Shown here: positions 8,700 to 20,658 of the stretch, one piece after another
How positions within the stretch are numbered: the stretch's first letter is position 1
How the letters are laid out: every line of letters starts with the position of its first letter
DNA from: Mycobacterium yunnanensis
GTDB lineage: Bacteria; Actinomycetota; Actinomycetes; Mycobacteriales; Mycobacteriaceae
NCBI RefSeq assembly: GCF_025823185.1
Contig: NZ_JACKVK010000001.1
Span: 1 to 64,000 of the forward strand
Direction of reading: 5' to 3'
Length of the DNA: 64,000 nucleotides
Made by a program: the position numbers and the translations under genes
The notes under the pieces: model-generated
What the model was told of the DNA's origin: nothing
What the model saw: the letters and a program-made list of their open reading frames with translations, nothing else
The model's database searches: none

Positions 8700-9608
8700 A
8701 TGACAGCGCCATGGCCCTTCATCGGCACCGAAGCCAGATCGAGCGCCGTCGTCGGCGACCGGGCGATCCGGCGGGACTACGAGCAGCTCTATCCCGGTGT
8801 CTTCGTGCCTCGCGGTGTCGAGCCGTCGGCGCGCCAGCGGGCGGAGGCGGCGTGGCTGTGGTCGAAGCGCCGCGGAGTCGTGGCGGGCCAGTCGGCCGCC
8901 GCTCTGCTCGGCGTCAGGTGGGTGGACGGCCGCGCGCCTGCGGAGCTGATCTACGACAACAGGAAGACACCCTCGCGGCTGGTCGTGCGAACCGAACGGC
9001 TGGCTGCCGGAGAGACGTTCGCGCTCGGATCGATGCGGGTGACCACCGCAGCCCGAACCGCATTCGACGTCGGCCGGCACACCGCCTCGCGGGTGAGTGC
9101 GGTGCAGCGAATCGATGCCCTCGCCCATGTCACCGGGCTGACGGTGATCGAGGTCGGCGCCGTCGCCGCCGATCACCCCGGTGTTCGTGGCCTGCGGCGG
9201 CTGCGCAGCGTCCTCGAATTGGTCGACGGCGGTGCCGAGTCACCGCAGGAGACGGTCGCGCGATTGGCGCTCGTCGACGCCGGCCTCCCGCCGCCACGAA
9301 CGCAGCTGCGGGTCTTCGGTGACGCCGGTGAATTCGTCGCGCGCCTCGACATGGCATACGAGGACGCGAAGGTCGCCGTCGAGTACGACGGTGCGCAGCA
9401 TTGGACGGATCCGGCCGTACGCCAACGCGACATCGACCGGCACTTCGCGCTGGCCGAGCTGGGGTGGCTCGTCATCCGGGTCAGCCGAGACTTGCTGCGC
9501 TACCGCAGGCCCACCTATGTCGCCCGCGTCGAGGGTGCGCTGCGCGAGCGCGGTTTCGCCCTCCCGACTGTGAAGTTCGTGGCGGACCACCAGCGGTTGG
9601 CGTCGTGA
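8700..9608 (+). CDS. DUF559-type endonuclease-fold protein of unknown function
   Basis: This 302-residue protein starts MTAPWPFIGTEA. Its N-terminal part (about residues 10-110) has the winged-helix-like layout RDYEQLYPGVFVPRG...GVVAGQSAAALLG seen in AbiEi-like proteins. The C-terminal part has EYDGAQHW, RQRDIDRH and WLVIRVSRDLL, the motif set of DUF559 (very-short-patch-repair endonuclease fold). Such stand-alone proteins are abundant in mycobacterial genomes and their function is unknown. It has no visible link to steroid degradation and sits between fadA6 and ipdC. The codon before the ATG shows no strong ribosome-binding site, so the start is probable rather than certain. Confidence 0.7.
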   Translation: MTAPWPFIGTEARSSAVVGDRAIRRDYEQLYPGVFVPRGVEPSARQRAEAAWLWSKRRGVVAGQSAAALLGVRWVDGRAPAELIYDNRKTPSRLVVRTERLAAGETFALGSMRVTTAARTAFDVGRHTASRVSAVQRIDALAHVTGLTVIEVGAVAADHPGVRGLRRLRSVLELVDGGAESPQETVARLALVDAGLPPPRTQLRVFGDAGEFVARLDMAYEDAKVAVEYDGAQHWTDPAVRQRDIDRHFALAELGWLVIRVSRDLLRYRRPTYVARVEGALRERGFALPTVKFVADHQRLAS

Positions 9609-9627
9609 GATTCACAGTCGAGCGGCT

Positions 9628-10506
9628 CTAGGCCTGCGAGTCGACCACCGTCGCCGACGGGGCGTTGCGTTCCCACAGCACGGCCCCGACGCACGCGGTC
9701 AGCACCCAGCCGGTGCCGACCGCACCGCACCACGTGAGCAGCGCCATCGCCACGCCGATCGGTCCGAGCTCCTCCCAGCCAGCGAGAACCGGCGGGAAGA
9801 ACCAGCGTGACCCCAACGGCAGCACCACACCGTCGATGACCACCCCGGCCAGTCCGGCGAGCAAGAGATACTGCCGTCCCCGCCCGCCGTCGCGCACCAG
9901 CAGCGCCGGGGTCACCGACCAGAAGAGCCAGACCGGGATCAGCGACAGCAGGAAGCGCACGACCCTCATGCCGGCGTGATGGTCGCCGCCGAAGGCGATG
10001 CGGTCGCGGAATCCGATCATGACGAGGTAGAGCGCGAACCAGAGCACGCCGCGCCACAGCCGACCCGAGAGCGGAAACTGTTCTCGGCGCCACGCCTTCG
10101 CGAACAGACCGGCGATCATGATGCCCATCGGGACGCCCCACACCAGGAAGCCCGCGACACCGATGAAGGTCCAGCTCGAACGAAGTGCTGCCGAGTCCCC
10201 GAACGCCGCTCGCACGTGGTCGGACACCGGGTGCACGAGGCCCAGCTCGCGAATGATCAGCGTGCCGGGGCTGGCGTTGTCGGCAAATCCCCGCAGGTAG
10301 CTGAAGCCCATGATCATCAGTGGGATGACGGTGGTGAACAGTTGCACCGACACCATGGCGCCCAGCGTGCCGCCCTCGATCTCGGTGAAGCGGGCGACGA
10401 CCGCGGTGACGGGCCGCAGGCGACGGGCCTCGGCCAGCTGCCGGTAGCGCTCCTGCAGCCGTTGGCGGCGCAGCCCCGTGTCGGATTGGGTGAGGTCTTC
10501 GTTCAT
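9628..10506 (-). CDS. YihY/BrkB-like polytopic membrane protein
   Basis: This 292-residue protein has about six hydrophobic segments, including GAMVSVQLFTTVIPLMIMG, WTFIGVAGFLVWGVPMGIMI and MALLTWCGAVGTGWVLTACV. The charged N-terminal 35 residues probably face the cytosol. Layout and length resemble YihY/BrkB-family inner-membrane proteins, whose biochemical role is unsettled. It lies 42 bp downstream of ipdC on the same strand and might be co-transcribed with the echA20-ipdABC operon, but nothing in its sequence ties it to steroids. Confidence 0.6.
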   Translation of the reverse strand: MNEDLTQSDTGLRRQRLQERYRQLAEARRLRPVTAVVARFTEIEGGTLGAMVSVQLFTTVIPLMIMGFSYLRGFADNASPGTLIIRELGLVHPVSDHVRAAFGDSAALRSSWTFIGVAGFLVWGVPMGIMIAGLFAKAWRREQFPLSGRLWRGVLWFALYLVMIGFRDRIAFGGDHHAGMRVVRFLLSLIPVWLFWSVTPALLVRDGGRGRQYLLLAGLAGVVIDGVVLPLGSRWFFPPVLAGWEELGPIGVAMALLTWCGAVGTGWVLTACVGAVLWERNAPSATVVDSQA

Positions 10507-10548
10507 GGCGGTCGCGACGCTACCCCCGGCAGCTGTGCGCGCCGCGAC

Positions 10549-11610
10549 TCAACGAATGTAAGCGGAGGCCGCCCTGAGGTGCTCGACCGCCTCGTCGACG
10601 ATCGTCGGAACCAGTTCGGCGCACGACGGCAAATCGTCGAGGATCCCGGCCACCTGCCCGGACGCCAGCACGCCGGCATCGGTGTTGCCGTCCACTAGAC
10701 CCGCCTTCAGCAACATCGGCGTGTTGGCCGCCATGACGATCTGCGACCAGGTCAGCTCCTTGCCGCGGCGCATGGCGAGGCCATCCTTGACGATCGAACG
10801 CCACGTCATGCCGGACATGTCCTTGAACTTCTGGGCGTTGAGCACGGCTGCGGTGAAACCGCGCACCGGCGAACCGCTTTCGAGCTTCTCGACCAGTCCG
10901 GTCCGCAACACCCGGTGCGGCATGCCGTCCACCCGCTTGGAGACGACGGTGGCGTCGAAGGCGGAGTCGAGGTAGCGACGCTTGACCTCGTCGGGCACGG
11001 TCGAATCCGTCGTCAGCAGGAAGCGCGTGCCCATCGCCACGCCTGCTGCACCGTAGGACAGCGCGGCGGCCAGGCCGCGACCGTCGAAGAAGCCACCCGC
11101 GGCGACCACGGGGATGTCCACCGCGTCCAGCACCGACGGCAACAGCAGCGTGGTGGCGACCGGTCCGGTGTGGCCGCCGCCCTCGCCACCCTGGACGATG
11201 ACGGCGTCGGCACCCCAACCGGCCACCTTCTTCGCGTGCTTGGCCGCGCCGACGGACGGGATGACCACCACGCCGGCCTCTTTGAGCTTGGCGATCAGTT
11301 CCGGCTTCGGGGCTAGGGCGAAGGAGGCGACGCTGACTCCTTCGCGGATCAGGAGGTCGACGCGGTCTCCGGCGTCGCCCGCGTCGGCACGCATGTTGAT
11401 GCCGAAGGGTTTGTCGGTGGCGGCCTTGACCTTCGTCACGGCGGCCGCCAATTCGTCGAGGGTCATCGTCGCCGAGGCGAGGATGCCGAGGCCGCCGGCG
11501 TTCGACGTCGCCGCGACGAGCCGGGCACCGGCCACCCACCCCATGCCGGTTTGGACGACGGGATGTTCGATGCCCAGCAGCTCGGTGAGCCGCGTCTGCA
11601 AGTGGCTCAT
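10549..11610 (-). CDS. ipdC: Flavin-dependent steroid-ring oxidoreductase IpdC
   Basis: This 353-residue protein of the nitronate monooxygenase/2-nitropropane dioxygenase TIM-barrel family begins MSHLQTRLTELLGIEHPVVQTGMGW. FMN-binding segments GGEGGGHTG (about 155) and VVAAGGFFDGRGLAAAL (about 188) are visible. Its position after ipdB with an ATGA overlap matches Rv3553. IpdC acts on an indane-carboxyl-CoA intermediate, preparing ring D for opening by EchA20. It is the last confidently assigned gene of the leftward operon that starts at echA20. The detailed reaction is from the literature on the pathway, not from motifs here. Confidence 0.86.
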   Translation of the reverse strand: MSHLQTRLTELLGIEHPVVQTGMGWVAGARLVAATSNAGGLGILASATMTLDELAAAVTKVKAATDKPFGINMRADAGDAGDRVDLLIREGVSVASFALAPKPELIAKLKEAGVVVIPSVGAAKHAKKVAGWGADAVIVQGGEGGGHTGPVATTLLLPSVLDAVDIPVVAAGGFFDGRGLAAALSYGAAGVAMGTRFLLTTDSTVPDEVKRRYLDSAFDATVVSKRVDGMPHRVLRTGLVEKLESGSPVRGFTAAVLNAQKFKDMSGMTWRSIVKDGLAMRRGKELTWSQIVMAANTPMLLKAGLVDGNTDAGVLASGQVAGILDDLPSCAELVPTIVDEAVEHLRAASAYIR

Positions 11611-12356
11611 GATCGGATCTCGCGATCGCGCAACGACTTCGGGTCGATCACCTCGCGAATGAGTCGGAGCTCCTCATCCGTGGGGAGGCGGGACTCCCCG
11701 GCGTCGTCGAGACCGTGCACCTCGAACGACGTGTTCTCGGCGACCTGATCGGGTTCCACGCCAGGATGCAGTGACAGCGCACGCATCTGATGGTCCGGAC
11801 CCCCGAAGTCGAAGACGCCGAGGTTGCTCACCACCCGGTACACGCAGGCGAACCGGAAGGCGGGGTTGTCGGTGTCGACCTTGTCCCACCCGATGCCGGA
11901 CACGATGTCGACCGAATCGCAGAACACCCGCGGCGAATGCGCCCCGACCCAGTAACTGGTGGCATGGTTGACGGTGTTGCCCGGAGCCCCACGCACACCG
12001 AACATCTGGCGCTTGGGGTGCTGAATCGGGCCGAACGCCGAGAGGTTCTGGTTGCCGTAGCGGTCGACCTGATTGGCGCCCATCACGACGTGGCGCCTGC
12101 CCCAGGTGAGGGTCTCGAACACCCGCCCGAACGGCATCCAGCCCTCGATGGCCCCGGCAGCGCCGAGCGCGGGCGTGTCGGCCAGGATGCGGGCCTCGCC
12201 GTCGGTCAACAGGATGTCGGGGGAGAAGGTGAGCCGCGCGAGACGGGCGCCGACCGACACCATGTTCGCCATCGGGCTGACCATGATTTCACCTGCGTCG
12301 CGGAACAATTCGGCGCAGGCGACGGCGCACACCTCGGCCAGGGTTGCGTCGGTCAT
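11607..12356 (-). CDS. ipdB: COCHEA-CoA hydrolase beta subunit IpdB
   Basis: This 249-residue protein has the class I CoA-transferase fold (MANMVSVGARLARLTFSPDILLTDGEA at the N-terminal half, VMGANQVDRYGNQNLS in the middle). It pairs with IpdA to hydrolyse the last carbocycle, ring C, of COCHEA-CoA; despite the fold the complex is a hydrolase rather than a CoA transferase. Start and stop both overlap neighbours by four bases, which is typical for a two-subunit complex. It corresponds to Rv3552. Confidence 0.9.
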   Translation of the reverse strand: MTDATLAEVCAVACAELFRDAGEIMVSPMANMVSVGARLARLTFSPDILLTDGEARILADTPALGAAGAIEGWMPFGRVFETLTWGRRHVVMGANQVDRYGNQNLSAFGPIQHPKRQMFGVRGAPGNTVNHATSYWVGAHSPRVFCDSVDIVSGIGWDKVDTDNPAFRFACVYRVVSNLGVFDFGGPDHQMRALSLHPGVEPDQVAENTSFEVHGLDDAGESRLPTDEELRLIREVIDPKSLRDREIRS

Positions 12357-13234
12357 TTCGAGGCCTCCTCTGCGAACGTCCGCACCGCGGCCTGGTAGTC
12401 GTCCTCACTACCCGAGAGGTAGGTGGCGACGAACCGAGCCCACGTCTCGTCGGAGCCGGCAGCCTCGGCGTAGTGTCGCTGGAACTTCTCGTCGCGGCGG
12501 TAGTCCGGCTCGTTGGTGGTGAAGTGCGCCCCGTTGGGGGCCTCCACGACGTCGTCGACCATCATGCGGTTGACCAACAACGCCTGCGCGGGAACGGCCT
12601 TGACCAATTCCTCGGTCGAGACCACCCGCTCGACGCTCATCAGCCTCTTCGTGGCCGACATCAGGAACAGGTCGTCGAAGTAGGGGTCGATCCCGGTGTA
12701 GGCGGCGTTGCCGTGCGCGTCGCCAAGGTTGAGATGCACCAGAGCGACGTCGAGGTTCAGCGCCGGCATGGCGATCAATTCCTCGTAGGAGTCTCCCGTG
12801 GGGTAGGGCGAACGCACCGTCGTGAGCTCGTCGCCCCAGAACGTGCGGACGTCGCTGCCGAGACCGGCGCGGATGGGAAGGAACGGAAGTCGTTGTGCGG
12901 CAGCCTGCAAGCCGCAGCGCAGCATGCCCTCGTCCATCTCGCGGGCCTCGATCGCACCGGTGGTCCTGGCCTTGGCGAACCACGGGTCGTAGAAGGGTGG
13001 CGAGTCCAGCGACACGAAGCCGTAGTAGACGCGCTTGACCTTGTTCGCCGAACACAGCAGGCCGAGGTCGGGGCCTCCGTAGGTGACGACGGTGAGATTG
13101 GTGACGTCGGTGCGCAACAGTGCGCGAACGAGCGCCATGGGCTTGCGACGCGAACCCCAGCCGCCGATGCCGATGGTCATGCCGCTCTCGATCGAGGAGA
13201 CGGCCTCGTCCAAGGATGTTCTCTTGTCGGTCAC
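12353..13234 (-). CDS. ipdA: COCHEA-CoA hydrolase alpha subunit IpdA
   Basis: This 293-residue partner of IpdB starts at a GTG (VTDKRTSLDEAV) that overlaps the echA20 stop by four bases. The longer upstream frame is a shadow of echA20. The N-terminal glycine motif MTIGIGGWGSRRKPMALVRA marks the CoA-transferase superfamily. With IpdB it opens ring C after EchA20 has opened ring D, giving a linear CoA thioester for FadA6 and the FadE proteins. It corresponds to Rv3551. Confidence 0.9.
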   Translation of the reverse strand: MTDKRTSLDEAVSSIESGMTIGIGGWGSRRKPMALVRALLRTDVTNLTVVTYGGPDLGLLCSANKVKRVYYGFVSLDSPPFYDPWFAKARTTGAIEAREMDEGMLRCGLQAAAQRLPFLPIRAGLGSDVRTFWGDELTTVRSPYPTGDSYEELIAMPALNLDVALVHLNLGDAHGNAAYTGIDPYFDDLFLMSATKRLMSVERVVSTEELVKAVPAQALLVNRMMVDDVVEAPNGAHFTTNEPDYRRDEKFQRHYAEAAGSDETWARFVATYLSGSEDDYQAAVRTFAEEASK

Positions 13235-13986
13235 GAGTTCCCCTTCGACGTTCCCGCGAAGGCGTCCCGATGCTCGTCGGCCACGCCGGCGAGGTTCAGC
13301 TCGAACGTAAAGCCCTGTTCCATCCGATATCTGGCGTTGGGCGGTTGCGAGTCGATCAAATTCAGGGCTTCCTTCGCGGCGCGGATCACGCGGGTGTCCT
13401 TGGCGGCGATGTCGCGGGCGACGCGTAGCGCCGCCTCGTCGAGGTCGGCGCGCGGCACCACCTCGTGGACGGAGCCGAACTGGTGCAGTGTCTGCGCGTC
13501 GACCGTCGCGGCGGTGAAGAACAGCCGGCGCATCATGTGTTGGGGCACCAGTCGCGAAAGGTGCGTGGCCGCACCGAGTGCGCCGCGTTCGACCTCCGGA
13601 AGGCCGAACTTCGCGTCGTCGGATGCGACGATGACGTCGGAGTTGCCGACCAGTCCGATGCCACCGCCGACGCAGAATCCGTTGACGGCGGCCACGACGG
13701 GCACCTCGCACTCGTAGACCGCTCTAAAGGCGTGAAAGCAGCCACGATTGGCGTCGATGAGCGCGGTGAAGCCCTCGGTGTTCTGCATCTCCTTGATGTC
13801 GACGCCCGCGTTGAACCCACGACCCTCGGCACGCAGGATCACCACGTGGGTGTTCCGGTCGCGCCCCGCGGCGGTGATCGCATCACCCAACTCGAACCAG
13901 CCGCGCGAGGGGATGGCGTTCACGGGTGGATAGTCGACGGTGACCGAGACGATGCCCGGCTCAACGGTCTTGGTGGTGATCGTCAT
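13231..13986 (-). CDS. echA20: Ring-D hydrolase EchA20 (crotonase family)
   Basis: This 251-residue crotonase-superfamily protein has the oxyanion-hole segments LRAEGRGFNAGVDIKEM (about residues 50-66) and VNGFCVGGGIGLVGNSDV (about 100-117). EchA20 (Rv3550) catalyses hydrolytic opening of ring D in the HIEC-CoA intermediate. It is the first gene of the leftward echA20-ipdA-ipdB-ipdC operon. A perfect KstR2-type palindrome lies 25 bp upstream of its ATG. The gene shares the intergenic region with the divergent dehydrogenase at 14040. Confidence 0.9.
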   Translation of the reverse strand: MTITTKTVEPGIVSVTVDYPPVNAIPSRGWFELGDAITAAGRDRNTHVVILRAEGRGFNAGVDIKEMQNTEGFTALIDANRGCFHAFRAVYECEVPVVAAVNGFCVGGGIGLVGNSDVIVASDDAKFGLPEVERGALGAATHLSRLVPQHMMRRLFFTAATVDAQTLHQFGSVHEVVPRADLDEAALRVARDIAAKDTRVIRAAKEALNLIDSQPPNARYRMEQGFTFELNLAGVADEHRDAFAGTSKGNS

Positions 13987-14010
13987 ACCAACTCCTGGGG
14001 CGGCTACCTA

Positions 14011-14024
14011 AGCAAGCACTTGCT
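14011..14024. promoter_or_regulatory. KstR2-type operator between echA20 and the divergent dehydrogenase
   Basis: AGCAAGCACTTGCT matches the KstR2 motif AnCAAGnnCTTGnT. It lies 24 bp from the echA20 start and 15 bp from the start at 14040, so both divergent operons should be repressed together. Its core is more symmetrical than that of the 4855 site. Confidence 0.9.
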
Positions 14025-14039
14025 TGGTACGCTAGCACA

Positions 14040-14810
14040 GTGACCGACGCGGCTGGAATCAATCTGGGACTCGCCAACCGCGTCGTGCTGGTGACTGGCG
14101 GCGTGCGAGGGGTTGGCGCCGGCATTAGTGGTGTATTAGCAGATCAGGGGGCCACGGTCGTCACGTGCGCCCGCCGACCGGTCGACGGCTCGCCCCACGA
14201 GTTCGTCCCATGCGACGTTCGCGACGACGATGCGGTCAAGGCGCTCGTCGACGGGATCGTCGAACGCCACGGCCGTCTCGACGTCGTGGTCAACAATGCG
14301 GGTGGTTCGCCTTACGTGCTCGCCGCCGAAGCGTCGGCCAGGTTCAGCAGGAAGATCGTCGAATTGAATCTGCTTGCGCCGCTGTCGGTCTCGCAGCATG
14401 CCAACGAACACATGCAGAAGCAGTCGAGCGGGGGCTGCATCGTCAACGTCTCGAGTGTCAGCGCGCGTCGGCCGACGCCAGGCACCGCGGCCTACGGCGC
14501 AGCCAAGGCCGGTGTCGAAAGCCTCACCGCCACACTGGCCGTCGAGTGGGCGCCCAAGGTGCGCGTGAACTCGCTCGTGGTCGGCATGGTGCAGACCGAG
14601 CAGGCCGACCTGTTCTACGGTGACGCCGAGTCGATCGCGGCCATCTCGGCCAACGTGCCGCTGGGGCGCCTTGCCACCCCTGCCGACGTCGGTTGGGCGG
14701 CCGCGTTCCTGGCCAGCGATGCCGCCTCCTACATCAGCGGCGCCTCACTGGAGGTCCACGGTGGCGGCGAACCACCGCACTACCTTGCCACGACCAATGC
14801 CATCACATAA
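14040..14810 (+). CDS. Short-chain dehydrogenase (Rv3549c-like)
   Basis: This 256-residue short-chain dehydrogenase starts at a GTG close behind the KstR2 operator. It has VLVTGGVRGVGAGI (cofactor loop, residues 15-28), VVVNNAGGSP, catalytic SSVSA and YGAAKAG, and ends with a typical SDR tail (SYISGASLEVHGGG). The M. tuberculosis gene in this position, Rv3549c, belongs to the KstR2 regulon but its substrate is not firmly known. An oxidoreductase step on a HIP-derived CoA ester is the likely role. Confidence 0.82.
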   Translation: MTDAAGINLGLANRVVLVTGGVRGVGAGISGVLADQGATVVTCARRPVDGSPHEFVPCDVRDDDAVKALVDGIVERHGRLDVVVNNAGGSPYVLAAEASARFSRKIVELNLLAPLSVSQHANEHMQKQSSGGCIVNVSSVSARRPTPGTAAYGAAKAGVESLTATLAVEWAPKVRVNSLVVGMVQTEQADLFYGDAESIAAISANVPLGRLATPADVGWAAAFLASDAASYISGASLEVHGGGEPPHYLATTNAIT

Positions 14811-14827
14811 TCGAGGAGACGACGTAC

Positions 14828-16194
<1,367 letters not shown>

Positions 16195-16224
16195 TTAGCC
16201 AGGACGGCCTTCGCGCAAACGTGC

Positions 16225-18252
<2,028 letters not shown>

Positions 18253-18253
18253 C

Positions 18254-18267
18254 TAGAACACGTTTCA
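18254..18267. promoter_or_regulatory. KstR-type operator at fadA5
   Basis: TAGAACACGTTTCA fits the KstR motif TnnAACnnGTTnnA. It lies immediately upstream of fadA5. KstR, a TetR repressor released by cholesterol-derived CoA thioesters, is not encoded in this window. Confidence 0.87.
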
Positions 18268-18332
18268 TTACTCTGACAAGCTGCGATGCGCCTGCGCCTT
18301 TGATCTGCGACTAAGGCATGTTTTACTGGCAC

Positions 18333-18346
18333 TAGAACACGTTGCA
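18333..18346. promoter_or_regulatory. KstR-type operator at cyp125
   Basis: TAGAACACGTTGCA is a second exact match to TnnAACnnGTTnnA, 17 bp before the cyp125 ATG. The two sites in this 120-bp divergent region are centred 79 bp apart, so each operon may have its own operator. Confidence 0.88.
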
Positions 18347-18363
18347 TTTAGGAGAGCACCTCT

Positions 18364-19605
18364 ATGGCCCCCCTCAATTTCCCCGCCGACTTCGACTTCC
18401 TCGATCCGGACGTCAACCTGGCCGGTCTTCCCGTCGACGAACTCGCCGAGTTGCGCACGTCCGAGCCGATCCACTGGGTGGACATTCCCGGTGGCGCCGG
18501 AGGCTTCGAGGACAACGGCTACTGGCTGGTCACCAAGCACGCCGACGTCAAGGAGGTGTCCCGCCGCAGCGACGTCTTCTCCAGCTGGCAGAACGGCGCG
18601 ATCCCGACGTGGCCCAAGGAGATGACGCGCGAGGCGGTCGAGATGCAGCGCGCCGTGATGCTCAACATGGACGCACCGCACCACACCCGGCTCCGCAAGA
18701 TCATCTCCCGCGGTTTCACCCCGCGCGCGATCGGCCGACTCGAGGAGGAGCTGAGCCAGCGGGCCCAGAACATCGCCAAGTCCGCCGCGGCCGAGGGCAC
18801 GGGCGACTTCGTCGAGCAGGTGAGTTGCGAGCTGCCACTGCAGGCGATCGCCGGCCTCCTCGGTGTGCCGCAGGACGATCGCGACAAGCTGTTCCGCTGG
18901 TCGAACGAGATGACCGGCGGCGAGGATCCCGAGTTCGCCGACGTCGACCCGGCGCAGTCGTCGATGGAACTCATCATGTACGCGATGGCCATGGCCGACG
19001 AGCGGGGCAAGAACCCCACCGACGACATCGTGACCACGCTGATCCAGGCCGACGTCGAGGGGGAGAAGCTCTCCGACGACGAGTTCGGCTTCTTCGTCAT
19101 CATGCTCGCGGTCGCGGGCAACGAGACGACGCGTAACTCCATCACCCACGGCATGATCGCCTTGGCGAACAACCCGGATCAGTGGGAGCTCTACAAGAGG
19201 GAACGACCGTCCACCACCGCCGACGAGATCATCCGTTGGGCCACACCGGTTTCGGCATTCCAGCGAACCGCACTCGAGGACACCGAGCTGGCGGGGGTGT
19301 CGATCAAGAAGGGTCAGCGACTGGTGATGTCCTATCGCTCGGCGAACTTCGACGAGGACGTCTTCACGGACCCGCACAGGTTCGACATCTTGCGCGACCC
19401 CAACCCGCACGTCGGATTCGGCGGCACGGGCGCGCACTTCTGCATCGGCGCCAACCTGGCGCGAATGACGATCAACCTCATCTTCAACGCGGTCGCCGAT
19501 CACATGCCCGATCTCAAGCCCGTCGGCGAGCCCGAGCGGCTACGGTCGGGATGGCTCAACGGAATCAAGCACTGGCAGGTCGACTACACCGGCGCCGCGA
19601 GCTAG
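18364..19605 (+). CDS. cyp125: Steroid C26-monooxygenase Cyp125
   Basis: This 413-residue cytochrome P450 has the oxygen-activating I-helix motif AGNETTRN (251-258), ExxR (E288-R291) and the haem ligand loop FGGTGAHFCIGANLAR with Cys360. Cyp125 (Rv3545c) oxidises the terminal side-chain carbon of cholesterol or cholestenone to the acid, which starts side-chain beta-oxidation. It is the first gene of the cyp125-fadE28-fadE29-chsH2-chsH1-ltp2 operon and sits directly behind a KstR operator. Electrons would come from a ferredoxin system encoded elsewhere. Confidence 0.94.
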   Translation: MAPLNFPADFDFLDPDVNLAGLPVDELAELRTSEPIHWVDIPGGAGGFEDNGYWLVTKHADVKEVSRRSDVFSSWQNGAIPTWPKEMTREAVEMQRAVMLNMDAPHHTRLRKIISRGFTPRAIGRLEEELSQRAQNIAKSAAAEGTGDFVEQVSCELPLQAIAGLLGVPQDDRDKLFRWSNEMTGGEDPEFADVDPAQSSMELIMYAMAMADERGKNPTDDIVTTLIQADVEGEKLSDDEFGFFVIMLAVAGNETTRNSITHGMIALANNPDQWELYKRERPSTTADEIIRWATPVSAFQRTALEDTELAGVSIKKGQRLVMSYRSANFDEDVFTDPHRFDILRDPNPHVGFGGTGAHFCIGANLARMTINLIFNAVADHMPDLKPVGEPERLRSGWLNGIKHWQVDYTGAAS

Positions 19606-19625
19606 ACGAATCAAGGAGGATTCGG

Positions 19626-20654
19626 GTGGACTTCACCCCCGACGAAGGACAACGGGCCGTTGCCGACGTGGTGACGTCGGCACTCGAGCGGGACAACACC
19701 TGGGACGCTCTGGTCGCGGGTGGGGTCATCGGCTTCGGCGTACCGGACCGACTCGGTGGTGACGGACTGGGACTACCCGAGATCACCACCGCGCTGACCG
19801 AGATCGGACGGCACGGCACCGTCAGCCCCGCGCTGGCGACGCTGGGCTACGGCCTCGTCCCGCTGCTGGCGCTGGCCTCGGACGCGCAGCAGGACCGGTA
19901 CCTCGCCGGCGTGGCGAAGGGCGGAGTGCTCTCCGCGGCCCTCAACGAGCCCGGATCCGCCCTGCCGGAGCGACCGTCGACCAACTTCGCCGGCGGCAAG
20001 CTCTCCGGCACGAAGATCGGCGTTCCCCATGCCGCACAGGCTGATTGGATCGTGGTCACCACCGACAGCGGCGTCGTCGTGGTGTCGAGCGCGGCCGACG
20101 GAGTGACGCTGACCAAGACGCCGACTGCCAACGGATCCGACGAGTACGCGGTCACGTTCGACGACGTCGCGGTGTCGGAGTCTGACGTACTCGACGGCAC
20201 AGTGCATCGGGTGAACGAGTTGGTGCTGGCCTCGATCGGAGCCTTCGCGGCCGGCTTGGTGGCCGGTGCGCTGCGGCTCACCGCCGACTACGTCGCCACG
20301 CGCGAGCAATTCGGCCGACCGCTGTCGACCTTCCAGACCGTGGCGGCACAACTATCCGAGATCTACATCGCTTCGCGCACACTGTCGTTGGCCTCGACGT
20401 CGGTGATCTGGCGGCTGTCGGAGGGACGCGACGCGGCCGACGACCTCGACGTCCTCGGATACTGGCTGGCCTCGCAGGCGCCCCCGGTGATGCAGACCTG
20501 CCACCACCTGCACGGCGGCATGGGCATGGACATCACCTACCCCATGAACCGCTACTACTCGACGATCAAGGACCTCGCCCGCCTGCTGGGTGGTCCGTCT
20601 CATCGGCTCGAACTCGTGGGAGCGGGCCTTGGCGAGCGAAGCGACGGGAAATGA
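19626..20654 (+). CDS. fadE28: Acyl-CoA dehydrogenase FadE28 (ChsE1)
   Basis: This 342-residue subunit of the side-chain acyl-CoA dehydrogenase starts at a GTG behind the strong AAGGAGG site at 19613. The frame further upstream is a shadow of cyp125. C-terminal HLHGGMGMDITYPMNRYYS is the family motif. FadE28 and FadE29 form an alpha2beta2 enzyme that dehydrogenates the three-carbon side chain of the C22 steroid CoA thioester. The N-terminal half is poorly conserved, which is usual for this subunit type. It corresponds to Rv3544c. Confidence 0.9.
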   Translation: MDFTPDEGQRAVADVVTSALERDNTWDALVAGGVIGFGVPDRLGGDGLGLPEITTALTEIGRHGTVSPALATLGYGLVPLLALASDAQQDRYLAGVAKGGVLSAALNEPGSALPERPSTNFAGGKLSGTKIGVPHAAQADWIVVTTDSGVVVVSSAADGVTLTKTPTANGSDEYAVTFDDVAVSESDVLDGTVHRVNELVLASIGAFAAGLVAGALRLTADYVATREQFGRPLSTFQTVAAQLSEIYIASRTLSLASTSVIWRLSEGRDAADDLDVLGYWLASQAPPVMQTCHHLHGGMGMDITYPMNRYYSTIKDLARLLGGPSHRLELVGAGLGERSDGK

Positions 20655-20658
20655 CGAC

